A stretch of 62,749 nucleotides of DNA from Scybalocola_A sp900557175. GTDB lineage: Bacteria > Bacillota > Clostridia > Lachnospirales > Lachnospiraceae. Each line of letters starts with the position of its first letter. Positions within the stretch are counted from its first letter, which is position 1. The translations under genes were made by a program, and so were the position numbers. The stretch is from NCBI GenBank assembly GCA_937890745.1, contig CALADH010000048.1:1-62749 (forward strand). Reading direction: 5' to 3'. This document shows positions 8,682 through 16,993 of the stretch, in pieces. The notes beneath the pieces were generated by a model. That model made no database searches, was not told the origin of the DNA, and worked only from the letters and a program-made list of their open reading frames with translations.

Positions 8682-9137
8682 ATGGAAAAAATCAGAATTA
8701 TAAAGAAAAATGACGCTTACAGTTCAGAGTATGAAGTCGGCGATATTTTTAATGTTGAGGGCACATGGTACGGCGGCGTGCATATTTTAGGTAAAACAGG
8801 TGTGCCGATTTCACTTGATCAGGAGGAATATGTGCCGCTTGGCACAGAGCCGGAGGCAGAACCTGTCGCAGATGACGGACGTATTCGCGTCGGAGATATT
8901 GTGCGTCATTTTAAGCGTGAATGGGTATCTGAAGAAACATCGGAATATTTGTATAAGGTTCTCGCCTTTGCCGCTCACACAGAAAACGGTGAGCGCCTCG
9001 TTATTTATCAGGCAATGTATGCGCCGTTTAAAATATGTGCGCGGCCTTATGAAATGTTTATGAGCGAAGTTGACAGGGAAAAATATCCGGATATTAAGCA
9101 GAAATACCGGTTTGAAGTGTTGGAGGATTTGCGTTGA
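8682..9137 (+). CDS. DUF1653 domain protein
   Basis: 151 residues, soluble. The C-terminal half (about residues 68-148) matches DUF1653: GDIVRHFKREW, YLYKVLAFAAHTENGE, YQAMY, and ARPYEMFMSEVD-REKYPDIKQKYRFE. The N-terminal 55 residues form a separate small beta-rich unit that I do not recognise. DUF1653 proteins have no established function. AAAGGAG precedes the ATG. The stop codon overlaps the start of the next gene, and GGAGG near the end of this frame serves as that gene's ribosome site. Confidence 0.75.
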   Translation: MEKIRIIKKNDAYSSEYEVGDIFNVEGTWYGGVHILGKTGVPISLDQEEYVPLGTEPEAEPVADDGRIRVGDIVRHFKREWVSEETSEYLYKVLAFAAHTENGERLVIYQAMYAPFKICARPYEMFMSEVDREKYPDIKQKYRFEVLEDLR

Positions 9138-9583
9138 GTTACATCATTCGTGAAGTGAAATCTGATAAAAGGCAGTATTTTCCCCTGATTTTTCTTGCAG
9201 ATGAGCAGACGGAGATGATTGAGCGTTATCTTGATAAAGGCACAATGTACGTTTTGGATGACGGCAGTGTCAAAGCCGAGTGTGTTGTTACGGATGAGGG
9301 CGGCGGTGTACTTGAAATTAAAAATTTAGCCGTTTTGCCCCAATGTCAGAGGCAGGGGTTTGGACGGGCATTGATTGAATTTGTTGCCGGAAAGTATAAG
9401 GAATATTATGATGTGCTGCAGGTGGGAACCGGAGAAAGTCCTTTGACAGTGCCGTTTTATGAAAAGTGCGGATTTGTTTTTTCGCACCGGATTAAAAATT
9501 TTTTTATAGATAATTATGACCATCCGATATATGAAGATGGTGTGTTGCTCAAGGATATGATATATATGAGGAAGAACATATGA
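9134..9583 (+). CDS. GNAT-family N-acetyltransferase
   Basis: 149 residues starting with TTG; GGAGG at 9122-9126 and the TTGA overlap with the preceding stop make this start convincing and imply translational coupling. GNAT features: LEIKNLAVLPQCQRQGFGRAL (beta-4 and the acetyl-CoA loop Q-x-x-G-x-G) and VPFYEKCGFVF near the C-terminus. The target is unknown. The last codons overlap the uridine kinase ATG (ATGA), so the three genes 8682-10212 form one transcript. Confidence 0.88.
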   Translation: MSYIIREVKSDKRQYFPLIFLADEQTEMIERYLDKGTMYVLDDGSVKAECVVTDEGGGVLEIKNLAVLPQCQRQGFGRALIEFVAGKYKEYYDVLQVGTGESPLTVPFYEKCGFVFSHRIKNFFIDNYDHPIYEDGVLLKDMIYMRKNI

Positions 9584-10212
9584 AAAGTATAGTCATAGGT
9601 ATTGCCGGCGGGACAGGCTCCGGCAAATCAACATTTACAAAAAAACTGAAGGATGCATTTAAAGATGATGTGGCGGTGCTCTACCATGATAATTATTACC
9701 GTGACCAGCGTGAAATGACGATGGAGGAGCGGAAAAAAATTAATTACGATCATCCGGATGCGATGGAAACCTCGTTACTGGTGGAGCATTTGAAGGCGCT
9801 GAAAGACGGTAAAGCGATTGAATGTCCGACTTACGATTATACGCAGTATATGCGGGCAGAGGAAACAGTACGGGTTGAGCCGAAGAAGGTGATCCTTCTT
9901 GAAGGTATTCTTGTGCTTGCCGATGCGCAGCTGAGAGAATTAATGGATATTAAAATTTATGTTGAGGCGGATGCCGACGAGCGTATTCTCAGACGAATCA
10001 TAAGAGATGTCAAAGAGCGCGGCCGCGATATTGAAGGCGTTGTCGAGCAGTATTTGACAACTGTAAAGCCAATGCATTATTTATATGTAGATCCGACGCG
10101 GAGTATGGCAGATATTGTGATTAACAGCGGTATGAATCCGGTTGCCTTTGATTTAGTGAAAAATACGATTCAAAAACAGTTAAACGGCGAAGAAGTATTT
10201 ACAGCAGAATAA
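9580..10212 (+). CDS. udk: Uridine kinase
   Basis: 210 residues. Phosphorylates uridine (and usually cytidine) to the nucleoside monophosphate in pyrimidine salvage. The P-loop IAGGTGSGKST is at residues 8-18, followed by YHDNYYRDQ (substrate lid region), NYDHPDAMETSLLVEHL and VILLEGILVL, in the normal order for the P-loop uridine kinase family. Length is typical. It overlaps the GNAT gene by four bases. Confidence 0.93.
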   Translation: MKSIVIGIAGGTGSGKSTFTKKLKDAFKDDVAVLYHDNYYRDQREMTMEERKKINYDHPDAMETSLLVEHLKALKDGKAIECPTYDYTQYMRAEETVRVEPKKVILLEGILVLADAQLRELMDIKIYVEADADERILRRIIRDVKERGRDIEGVVEQYLTTVKPMHYLYVDPTRSMADIVINSGMNPVAFDLVKNTIQKQLNGEEVFTAE

Positions 10213-10239
10213 ATTTTTGGATTGTTGTAATTTTTATAG

Positions 10240-10272
10240 AGCAGGCGGCAAGTTGCTGGCTGCTTAATTTTT
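10240..10272 (+). terminator. Probable terminator after udk
   Basis: AGCAG (10240-10244) pairs with CTGCT (10260-10264), with an inner GCAA/TTGC pair, followed by TAATTTTTAA. The stem is interrupted, so efficiency is uncertain. Confidence 0.5.
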
Positions 10273-10316
10273 AATAAGCAGTTTGGGGAAGAATAGAAGA
10301 AAATTTTAAAGAGCAG

Positions 10317-10364
10317 TTGACACTAAAGTACACATAAGCTAAAATGGAATAAGAACATTTGTTC
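10317..10364 (+). promoter_or_regulatory. uvrB promoter with LexA (SOS) box
   Basis: TTGACA (10317-10322), a 17-bp spacer and TAAAAT (10340-10345) form a near-ideal sigma-A promoter. Directly after it the palindrome AAGAACATTTGTTCTT (10351-10366) contains GAAC-N4-GTTC, the core of the Gram-positive LexA/DinR operator CGAAC-N4-GTTCG. It would cover the transcription start, so uvrB is probably repressed by LexA and induced by DNA damage. Confidence 0.8.
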
Positions 10365-10420
10365 TTGTTTGGTGATAAGTAAGAATGAAAAGGGATGGAG
10401 AATGATAGAGGAGAAAGTTT

Positions 10421-12403
10421 ATGGATCACTTTAAATTAGTATCAGAGTATGCCCCGACCGGCGACCAGCCGCAGGCGATCGAGCAGCTCGTGAAAGGTTT
10501 CAAAGAAGGCAACCAGTGCGAGACGCTTCTCGGTGTGACCGGATCGGGCAAGACATTTACGATGGCCAACGTCATACAGCAATTGAATAAGCCAACGCTC
10601 ATTCTGGCGCATAATAAAACTCTTGCCGCACAGCTCTACGGCGAGTTTAAGGAGTTCTTCCCGGAGAACGCGGTAGAGTATTTTGTAAGTTACTATGATT
10701 ATTACCAGCCTGAGGCGTATGTGCCGTCATCAGATACGTATATTGCCAAGGATTCGGCGATTAATGACGAGATTGATAAATTGAGACATTCGGCAACGGC
10801 AGCGCTGTCGGAACGGCGGGATGTGATTATTGTTTCCTCGGTGTCTTGTATTTATGGTTTGGGAAGTCCGGTGGATTACAATGAGATGGTAATTTCTTTA
10901 AGACCGGGGATGGAAAAGGACAGGGATGATGTCATAAGAAAGCTTATTGACATCCAGTATACGAGAAATGATATGGATTTTAAGCGCGGTACATTCAGAG
11001 TGCACGGCGACGTTTTGGAGATTTTTCCGGCGGCAGCCAGCGAGGTCGCCGTCAGAGTAGAATTTTTCGGTGATGAGGTAGATCGGATTACGGAATTTGA
11101 TCCGCTGACCGGAGAGGTTAAGAGCCGTTTGGAGCACATTGCCATTTTTCCGGCTTCCCACTATGTTGTTGAAGCAGAAAAGATGGAGGAGGCTATCGGA
11201 CGTATCGAGGAGGAATTAGAGGAAAGAGTTGATTATTTTAAGCGTGAGGACAAGCTTTTGGAGGCGCAGAGAATCTCAGAGAGGACAAATTTTGATATTG
11301 AGATGATGCGTGAGACAGGTTTTTGTTCGGGCATTGAAAATTATTCGAGGCATCTTGCGGGACTTGCGGCCGGAGAACCGCCATATACGCTTTTGGACTA
11401 TTTTCCGGATGACTTTCTCATGATTGTTGATGAGTCGCATATTACAATTCCGCAAGTCAGAGGTATGTATGCCGGCGACCAGTCGAGAAAGACGACGCTT
11501 GTAGATTATGGTTTCAGATTGCCGTCGGCAAAAGATAACAGACCGCTGAATTTTGAGGAGTTTGAAAGTAAGATTGACCAGATTTTATTCGTGTCGGCAA
11601 CGCCGAATGTTTATGAGAAAGAGCATGAGCTTTTGAGAGCCGAGCAGATTATCCGTCCGACAGGGCTTTTGGATCCGCCGATCAGTGTGCGCCCGGTGGA
11701 GGGACAGATTGATGATTTGATTTCAGAGGTGAATAAGGAGACTGCAAAAGGAAATAAAGTTCTTATTACGACATTGACAAAGCGGATGGCGGAGGATCTG
11801 ACCGATTATATGAAAGAGGTCGGTATCCGTGTGAAGTATTTACATTCGGATATTGATACGCTTGAGCGGACGGAGATTGTCCGGGATTTGCGTATGAATG
11901 TTTTTGACGTCCTTGTCGGTATTAACTTGTTAAGAGAGGGACTGGATATTCCGGAAATTACACTTGTGGCCATTTTGGATGCGGACAAGGAAGGATTTTT
12001 GCGTTCGGAAACATCGCTTATTCAGACAATCGGACGTGCGGCGCGAAATTCAGACGGCCATGTGATTATGTATGCGGATGTGATTACAGATTCGATGGAC
12101 AAAGCTATCAGTGAGACAAACCGGCGCCGGAAGATTCAGCAGCAATACAATGAGGAACACGGTATTACGCCGCAGACAATTAAGAAGGCTGTCAGAGATT
12201 TAATCAGCATTTCAAAGGCAGCCGATGAAAAACCGGAAGCACTCACAAAGGATGCTGAGTCAATGTCTGAAAAAGAGTTGAAGGCATTGATCGCCAAGCT
12301 GACAAAGAAGATGCATTCGGCAGCAGCAGACCTGAATTTTGAGGCAGCAGCGGCGCTGAGAGATGAGATTGTAGATTTAAAAAAGCATCTTCTTGATATA
12401 TAA
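10421..12403 (+). CDS. uvrB: Excinuclease ABC subunit B
   Basis: 660 residues. Damage-verifying helicase-like subunit of nucleotide excision repair; it receives damaged DNA from UvrA and recruits UvrC. Walker A is GVTGSGKTFTMANV (about residues 39-52), the beta-hairpin region is EYFVSYYDYYQPEAYVP, the helicase DE-box is IVDESH, and motif VI is QTIGRAARN. The C-terminal UVR domain, which binds UvrC, is visible as LNFEAAAALRDEIVDLKK. Full length for the family. Start preceded by GAGGAGA. Followed by uvrA after 31 bp in the same direction, giving an SOS-regulated uvrBA operon. Confidence 0.98.
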   Translation: MDHFKLVSEYAPTGDQPQAIEQLVKGFKEGNQCETLLGVTGSGKTFTMANVIQQLNKPTLILAHNKTLAAQLYGEFKEFFPENAVEYFVSYYDYYQPEAYVPSSDTYIAKDSAINDEIDKLRHSATAALSERRDVIIVSSVSCIYGLGSPVDYNEMVISLRPGMEKDRDDVIRKLIDIQYTRNDMDFKRGTFRVHGDVLEIFPAAASEVAVRVEFFGDEVDRITEFDPLTGEVKSRLEHIAIFPASHYVVEAEKMEEAIGRIEEELEERVDYFKREDKLLEAQRISERTNFDIEMMRETGFCSGIENYSRHLAGLAAGEPPYTLLDYFPDDFLMIVDESHITIPQVRGMYAGDQSRKTTLVDYGFRLPSAKDNRPLNFEEFESKIDQILFVSATPNVYEKEHELLRAEQIIRPTGLLDPPISVRPVEGQIDDLISEVNKETAKGNKVLITTLTKRMAEDLTDYMKEVGIRVKYLHSDIDTLERTEIVRDLRMNVFDVLVGINLLREGLDIPEITLVAILDADKEGFLRSETSLIQTIGRAARNSDGHVIMYADVITDSMDKAISETNRRRKIQQQYNEEHGITPQTIKKAVRDLISISKAADEKPEALTKDAESMSEKELKALIAKLTKKMHSAAADLNFEAAAALRDEIVDLKKHLLDI

Positions 12404-12434
12404 TATAAGATTTTTGCACAGAAAGGACTTTCAG

Positions 12435-15272
12435 ATGACATCAAAGAAAGAGTATATAGAAATCAGAGGGGCAAGAGAGCATAACTTAAAAGGAATTGAT
12501 ATTAAAATTCCGCGCAATGAGCTTGTTGTGCTGACAGGACTGTCAGGATCGGGAAAGTCATCACTTGCCTTTGATACAATTTATGCAGAGGGACAGCGGC
12601 GTTATATGGAATCACTGTCATCTTATGCACGCCAGTTTTTAGGACAGATGGAAAAGCCGAATGTTGAGAGTATTACGGGATTGTCACCGGCGATTTCCAT
12701 CGATCAGAAATCAACAAACAGGAATCCACGTTCGACTGTCGGTACGGTGACGGAGATTTACGATTATTTTCGTCTGCTTTATGCGAGAATCGGTATTCCG
12801 CATTGTCCGAAGTGCGGCCGCGAGATTAAAAAGCAGACGGTGGATCAGATGGCAGACGCGATTATGGCGATGCCGGAGCGTACAAAGATACAGCTTTTAG
12901 CGCCGGTTGTGCGCGGACGCAAGGGCGAGCATGTCAAGCTTTTGGAACACGCGAAAAAGAGCGGCTTTGTCAGAGTGCTTGTGGACGGCAGCTTATATGA
13001 GCTGACGGAGGATATTAAGCTTGATAAAAATAAGAAGCATACGATAGAAATTGTCGTTGACCGTCTTGTGATTAAAGCGGGTATTGAAAAGCGTCTTACA
13101 GATTCGATTGAGACAACATTAAAGCTTGCTGAAGGACTGATGGTCGTCGATGTCATCGGCGGCGAACGGTTAAACTTCAGTCAGAGTTTTTCGTGTCCGG
13201 ACTGCGGTATCAGTCTTGATGAGATTGAGCCGAGAAGCTTTTCTTTTAACAATCCGTTCGGCGCCTGTCCGGTATGTCACGGCCTTGGCTATAAGATGGA
13301 ATTTACGGAGGATTTACTTATTCCTGATAAGTCTCTGAGCATTGCACAGGGGGCAATTGCAGCGACGGGATGGCAGTCGGTGACGGATAAATCCAGTTTT
13401 ACAAGGGCGATTTTAGAGGCGCTGTGCGAGGAATATCATTTTGATTTGGAGACACCGTTTAAGGATTACCCGAAGAAAGTACAGGATATTTTGATTCACG
13501 GAACGAACGGTCATGCGGTCAAGGTGCATTACAGAGGCCAGAGAGGTGAAGGCTTTTATGATGTTGCTTTTGAAGGACTTATTAAAAATATGGAAAGGCG
13601 TTATAAGGAAACCGGCTCTGAGGTGATGCGCCAGGAGTATGAGTCTTTTATGTCGATTACGCCGTGCAGCGAGTGCGGCGGCAGGCGCCTTAAGAAAGAA
13701 TCGCTGGCGGTCACTGTCGGCGGCAAAAATATTTCAGAGGTGACGCAGATGCCGATGCTGGAGCTTAAAGCATTTTTGGATAGTCTTCAGCTGACAGTCC
13801 AGCAGCAGCTTATCGGCGATCAGATTTTAAAGGAAATCCGGGCGCGCGTCGGCTTTCTTATTGATGTAGGACTGGATTATCTGATGCTGTCGAGAGCGAC
13901 GGCGACGCTTTCCGGCGGTGAAGCCCAGAGAATACGTCTTGCAACACAGATTGGATCGGGGCTTGTCGGCGTTGTTTATATTTTGGATGAGCCGAGTATC
14001 GGTCTGCATCAAAAGGACAATGACAAGCTCTTAAAGACGCTTAAAAGCCTGAGAGATTTGGGTAATACTTTGATTGTTGTTGAGCATGATGAAGATACGA
14101 TGCTTGAGGCTGATTATATTGTCGATATCGGACCGGGCGCCGGTGAACACGGCGGGTATGTTGTCGCTGTGGGAACGGCGCAGGAAATTATGGATAATCC
14201 GGCATCCATTACAGGCGCCTATTTAAGCGGACGTATTAAAATTCCGGTGCCGAAAGTGCGGAGAAAACCGACAGGCTGGATTAAGGTACTTGGCGCAAAA
14301 GAGAATAATCTTAAAAATATTGATGTGAAGTTTCCGACAGGTGTGTTTACATGTGTGACCGGCGTATCCGGTTCGGGCAAAAGCTCTCTTGTCAATGAGA
14401 TTTTATACAAGCGGCTGGCGAGAGATTTAAACGGTGCGCGCACAAGCCGGCCGGGCGCGCATAAGGCGATTGAAGGGGTTGACCAGCTTGACAAAGTTAT
14501 TAATATTGACCAGTCACCGATCGGAAGAACGCCGCGGTCAAATCCGGCAACGTACACCGGCGTGTTTGATATGATCCGTGATTTGTTTGCGGCGACGACA
14601 GATGCTAAAGAGCGGGGCTATAAAAAAGGACGGTTCAGCTTTAATGTTAAGGGCGGCCGCTGTGAGGCATGCTCTGGCGATGGTATTTTAAAGATTGAGA
14701 TGCATTTTTTATCTGATGTCTACGTGCCTTGTGAAGTGTGTCACGGCAAGCGTTATAACCGGGAGACGCTGGAGGTTCATTATAAAGGAAAGAATATCCA
14801 TGATGTACTTGATATGACGGTGGAGGAGGCACTTGTCTTTTTTGAAAATGTGCCTTCAATCCGCAGAAAGCTTGAGACACTTAATGATGTCGGCCTTTCC
14901 TATATTAAGCTTGGACAGCCGTCCACGACGCTTTCCGGCGGTGAAGCACAGCGTGTTAAGCTGGCAACAGAGTTAAGCCGCAGGAGTACAGGGAAAACGG
15001 TCTATATTTTAGATGAGCCGACAACGGGACTTCATTTTGCGGATGTGCATAAGCTGATTGAAATTTTACACAGGTTGGCCGAAGGCGGCAATACGGTCAT
15101 TGTTATTGAACATAATCTTGATGTCATAAAGACGGCAGATTATATTATTGATATCGGCCCAAATGGCGGAAACCGGGGCGGTACAGTCGTTGCCTGCGGT
15201 ACACCGGAGAAAATTGCAGCCTGTGAAACGTCTTATACAGGGCAATATATTAAGAAATATTTACAAAAATGA
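12435..15272 (+). CDS. uvrA: Excinuclease ABC subunit A
   Basis: 945 residues. DNA-damage recognition ATPase of nucleotide excision repair. Two ABC modules: Walker A GLSGSGKSSLAFDTI near residue 35 and GVSGSGKSSLVNEIL near residue 640; signature sequences LSGGEAQRIRLATQIGS and LSGGEAQRVKLATELS; Walker B ILDEPSIGL and ILDEPTTGL. Zinc-finger cysteine pairs are seen in CPKCGREI, CPDCGI/CPVCHG and CEACSGDG/CEVCHG. The start at 12435 is chosen by AAAGGA upstream and the conserved IEIRGAREHNLKGID; the ORF extension to 12393 overlaps uvrB. Confidence 0.98.
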   Translation: MTSKKEYIEIRGAREHNLKGIDIKIPRNELVVLTGLSGSGKSSLAFDTIYAEGQRRYMESLSSYARQFLGQMEKPNVESITGLSPAISIDQKSTNRNPRSTVGTVTEIYDYFRLLYARIGIPHCPKCGREIKKQTVDQMADAIMAMPERTKIQLLAPVVRGRKGEHVKLLEHAKKSGFVRVLVDGSLYELTEDIKLDKNKKHTIEIVVDRLVIKAGIEKRLTDSIETTLKLAEGLMVVDVIGGERLNFSQSFSCPDCGISLDEIEPRSFSFNNPFGACPVCHGLGYKMEFTEDLLIPDKSLSIAQGAIAATGWQSVTDKSSFTRAILEALCEEYHFDLETPFKDYPKKVQDILIHGTNGHAVKVHYRGQRGEGFYDVAFEGLIKNMERRYKETGSEVMRQEYESFMSITPCSECGGRRLKKESLAVTVGGKNISEVTQMPMLELKAFLDSLQLTVQQQLIGDQILKEIRARVGFLIDVGLDYLMLSRATATLSGGEAQRIRLATQIGSGLVGVVYILDEPSIGLHQKDNDKLLKTLKSLRDLGNTLIVVEHDEDTMLEADYIVDIGPGAGEHGGYVVAVGTAQEIMDNPASITGAYLSGRIKIPVPKVRRKPTGWIKVLGAKENNLKNIDVKFPTGVFTCVTGVSGSGKSSLVNEILYKRLARDLNGARTSRPGAHKAIEGVDQLDKVINIDQSPIGRTPRSNPATYTGVFDMIRDLFAATTDAKERGYKKGRFSFNVKGGRCEACSGDGILKIEMHFLSDVYVPCEVCHGKRYNRETLEVHYKGKNIHDVLDMTVEEALVFFENVPSIRRKLETLNDVGLSYIKLGQPSTTLSGGEAQRVKLATELSRRSTGKTVYILDEPTTGLHFADVHKLIEILHRLAEGGNTVIVIEHNLDVIKTADYIIDIGPNGGNRGGTVVACGTPEKIAACETSYTGQYIKKYLQK

Positions 15273-15303
15273 AAAAAATCATGAAAAAATAAGCACAAAA
15301 GCC

Positions 15304-15358
15304 TTGCAAAGATGGAGAATATAAGTTATTATGTAATTGTTAAGAAAAAGTTACATAA
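15304..15358 (+). promoter_or_regulatory. Promoter and palindrome ahead of the M23 hydrolase
   Basis: TTGCAA (15304-15309), a 17-bp spacer and TATTAT (15327-15332). A perfect inverted repeat TTATGTAA (15329-15336) / TTACATAA (15351-15358) overlaps the -10 and start site and could be an operator. A further small hairpin, CGGTTC/GAACCG (15369-15374, 15381-15386), lies in the leader. Confidence 0.5.
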
Positions 15359-15424
15359 ATAAGATTGTCGGTTCATAATTGAACCGGCATACTTATGTTC
15401 GATATTAATGGAGGAATTATATTC

Positions 15425-16789
15425 ATGAAAGGTAAAATGCGAAAGATTCTGACAACAGCGATGGTTGCACTTTTAACAATTTCCATGTCTCTGCCGGCTT
15501 TTGCGGCGACAAAGGAAGATACAAAGAAGCGTATCGAGCAGCTGGAGAGTGAAAAAAGCGCACTTCAGAGTAAGTTGTCGGAGTTAAAAGAGAAGAAGAC
15601 ATCGACTGAAGAATATATTGAGCAGCTTGACGCCCAGCTCAATGACATTAGCGCAGATATCAGCGATATTAATACATCCATTGAGGATATCAGTACAGAG
15701 ATTGACGAGACAGAAAAGAATCTTGAAGCGGCCAAAGAAAAGGAAGCAGAACAGTATGAAGTGTTAAAGCTTCGTATTAAGCATATGTACGAGCAGGGAC
15801 AGACATCCTACCTCGATATTCTTTTTAATACTTCAGATATTGAAACAATGCTAAACAGCAGCGAATATATTTCACAGATTTCAGATTTTGACGAGCAGCT
15901 TCTTAAAAGTTTTATAGAAACATGCGAAGAAATCGATGCTTATGAAAAAGAACTGGAAGAAAAGAAATCCGAGATGGAGGAAAAGAAAGTAGAGCTTGAA
16001 GGCAAACAGGCTGAAGTTAATGAGATTACAGAGGCGAAAAAAGAGGAGCTTGAAAGCACAAAGGATTCCATCGACGTGACAGAAAGTGATATTTCTGATG
16101 TACAGGAGGATCTGAATAATGAAGCCGAGGTGCTTGCAGCTTTAGAGGCAGCGGAGGCTGAGGCACAAAGACAGTACGAGGCGATGAAGAAAGCTGAGGA
16201 AGAAAAGAGACGTCAGGAAGAAGAAGCAAAGAAAGAGCAGGAGCAGCAGGAACAGCAGCAGCCGGATAACGGGACATCTGAAGAAGGCGGAAGCAGTGAT
16301 AATGGCAGCACCGGCGGCGGACAGGCACAGAATGAGGAAAAACCTTCCGGCGGCAGCGGAAGCAGCAGCGGCGGTTCCGGCCTGACAACAGGTACAGGAA
16401 GTATGACATGGCCGCTTCCGGGATATACAACAATAAGTTCTCCGTTCGGCTACAGAAATTGCCCATTCCACGGACCGGAAAACCATGATGGTGTCGATAT
16501 TCCGGCACCGGGCGGTACAGGAATCCATGCAGCCGATTCCGGTGTTGTTGTTGCAGCCCAGTATCATTACAGCTTAGGTAATTATATTATTATCAATCAT
16601 GGCAACGGTATTCAGACATATTATCTGCACACATCAGCGATGTATGTCTCTGTAGGTGATACAGTCAATAAGGGTGATGTGATTGCAGCAGTCGGTACGA
16701 CAGGCTCATCGACAGGAAATCATCTTGATTTCCGTGTGAATGTCAATGGCTCTTATGTTAATCCGGTAAACTATGCAAAGCCATACTAA
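15425..16789 (+). CDS. Secreted coiled-coil peptidoglycan hydrolase, M23 (LytM) family
   Basis: 454 residues. An N-terminal signal peptide (MKGKMRKILTTAMVALL, then SMSLPAFA before the cleavage site) is followed by about 220 residues of heptad-rich coiled coil (E/K/L/I-rich), then a low-complexity Gln/Glu and Gly/Ser linker, and a C-terminal LytM domain of about 125 residues. This layout is that of CwlO/EnvC-type murein hydrolases and activators, often controlled by FtsEX. H354 and D358 (NHDGVD) match the first two zinc ligands, but the usual HxH appears as HLD (H433, D435). GGAGG 10 bases upstream fixes the start. Exported to the wall; no ftsEX here. Confidence 0.88.
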   Translation: MKGKMRKILTTAMVALLTISMSLPAFAATKEDTKKRIEQLESEKSALQSKLSELKEKKTSTEEYIEQLDAQLNDISADISDINTSIEDISTEIDETEKNLEAAKEKEAEQYEVLKLRIKHMYEQGQTSYLDILFNTSDIETMLNSSEYISQISDFDEQLLKSFIETCEEIDAYEKELEEKKSEMEEKKVELEGKQAEVNEITEAKKEELESTKDSIDVTESDISDVQEDLNNEAEVLAALEAAEAEAQRQYEAMKKAEEEKRRQEEEAKKEQEQQEQQQPDNGTSEEGGSSDNGSTGGGQAQNEEKPSGGSGSSSGGSGLTTGTGSMTWPLPGYTTISSPFGYRNCPFHGPENHDGVDIPAPGGTGIHAADSGVVVAAQYHYSLGNYIIINHGNGIQTYYLHTSAMYVSVGDTVNKGDVIAAVGTTGSSTGNHLDFRVNVNGSYVNPVNYAKPY

Positions 16790-16807
16790 TTGAATAGGTA
16801 CAAATTC

Positions 16808-16834
16808 AGGCAGGCCTTTATGACCTGCCTTTTG
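16808..16834 (+). terminator. Terminator of the M23 hydrolase gene
   Basis: AGGCAGG (16808-16814) pairs perfectly with CCTGCCT (16824-16830), followed by TTTTG. Confidence 0.7.
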
Positions 16835-16866
16835 TATTTAAAAGTCACTGCTGTACGCGTTTTTCC

Positions 16867-16896
16867 TTGACAGGCCGGGTTGTTTTGTGGCATATT
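16867..16896 (+). promoter_or_regulatory. Candidate promoter of the prmA operon
   Basis: TTGACA (16867-16872), an 18-bp spacer and CATATT (16891-16896). The -10 is weak, but this is the only good -35 in the gap after the terminator. Confidence 0.4.
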
Positions 16897-16903
16897 TAAA
16901 GTT

Positions 16904-16993
16904 ATGATTATTATAGCGGTAGTGGGCATATTTGCTGTAAGCATAAGATATGCCATTGATCTAATAGGAGGATGTTTAAGTGAAGTGGAATAA
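16904..16993 (+). CDS. Possible 29-residue hydrophobic peptide overlapping prmA
   Basis: An ATG-to-TAA frame encoding 29 residues that begins MIIIAVVGIFAVSIRYAIDL, a potential single membrane span with a short polar tail. Its end runs 14 bases into prmA in another frame, and the prmA ribosome site lies inside it. There is no ribosome site upstream, and the ATG would be almost at the predicted transcript start, so it would need to be leaderless. I record it as unproven. Confidence 0.2.
   Translation: MIIIAVVGIFAVSIRYAIDLIGGCLSEVE

Noticed and set aside
15332..15343. WalR box at the M23 hydrolase promoter
   Set aside because: TGTAAT and TGTTAA are adjacent with no spacing, whereas WalR needs five bases between direct repeats.
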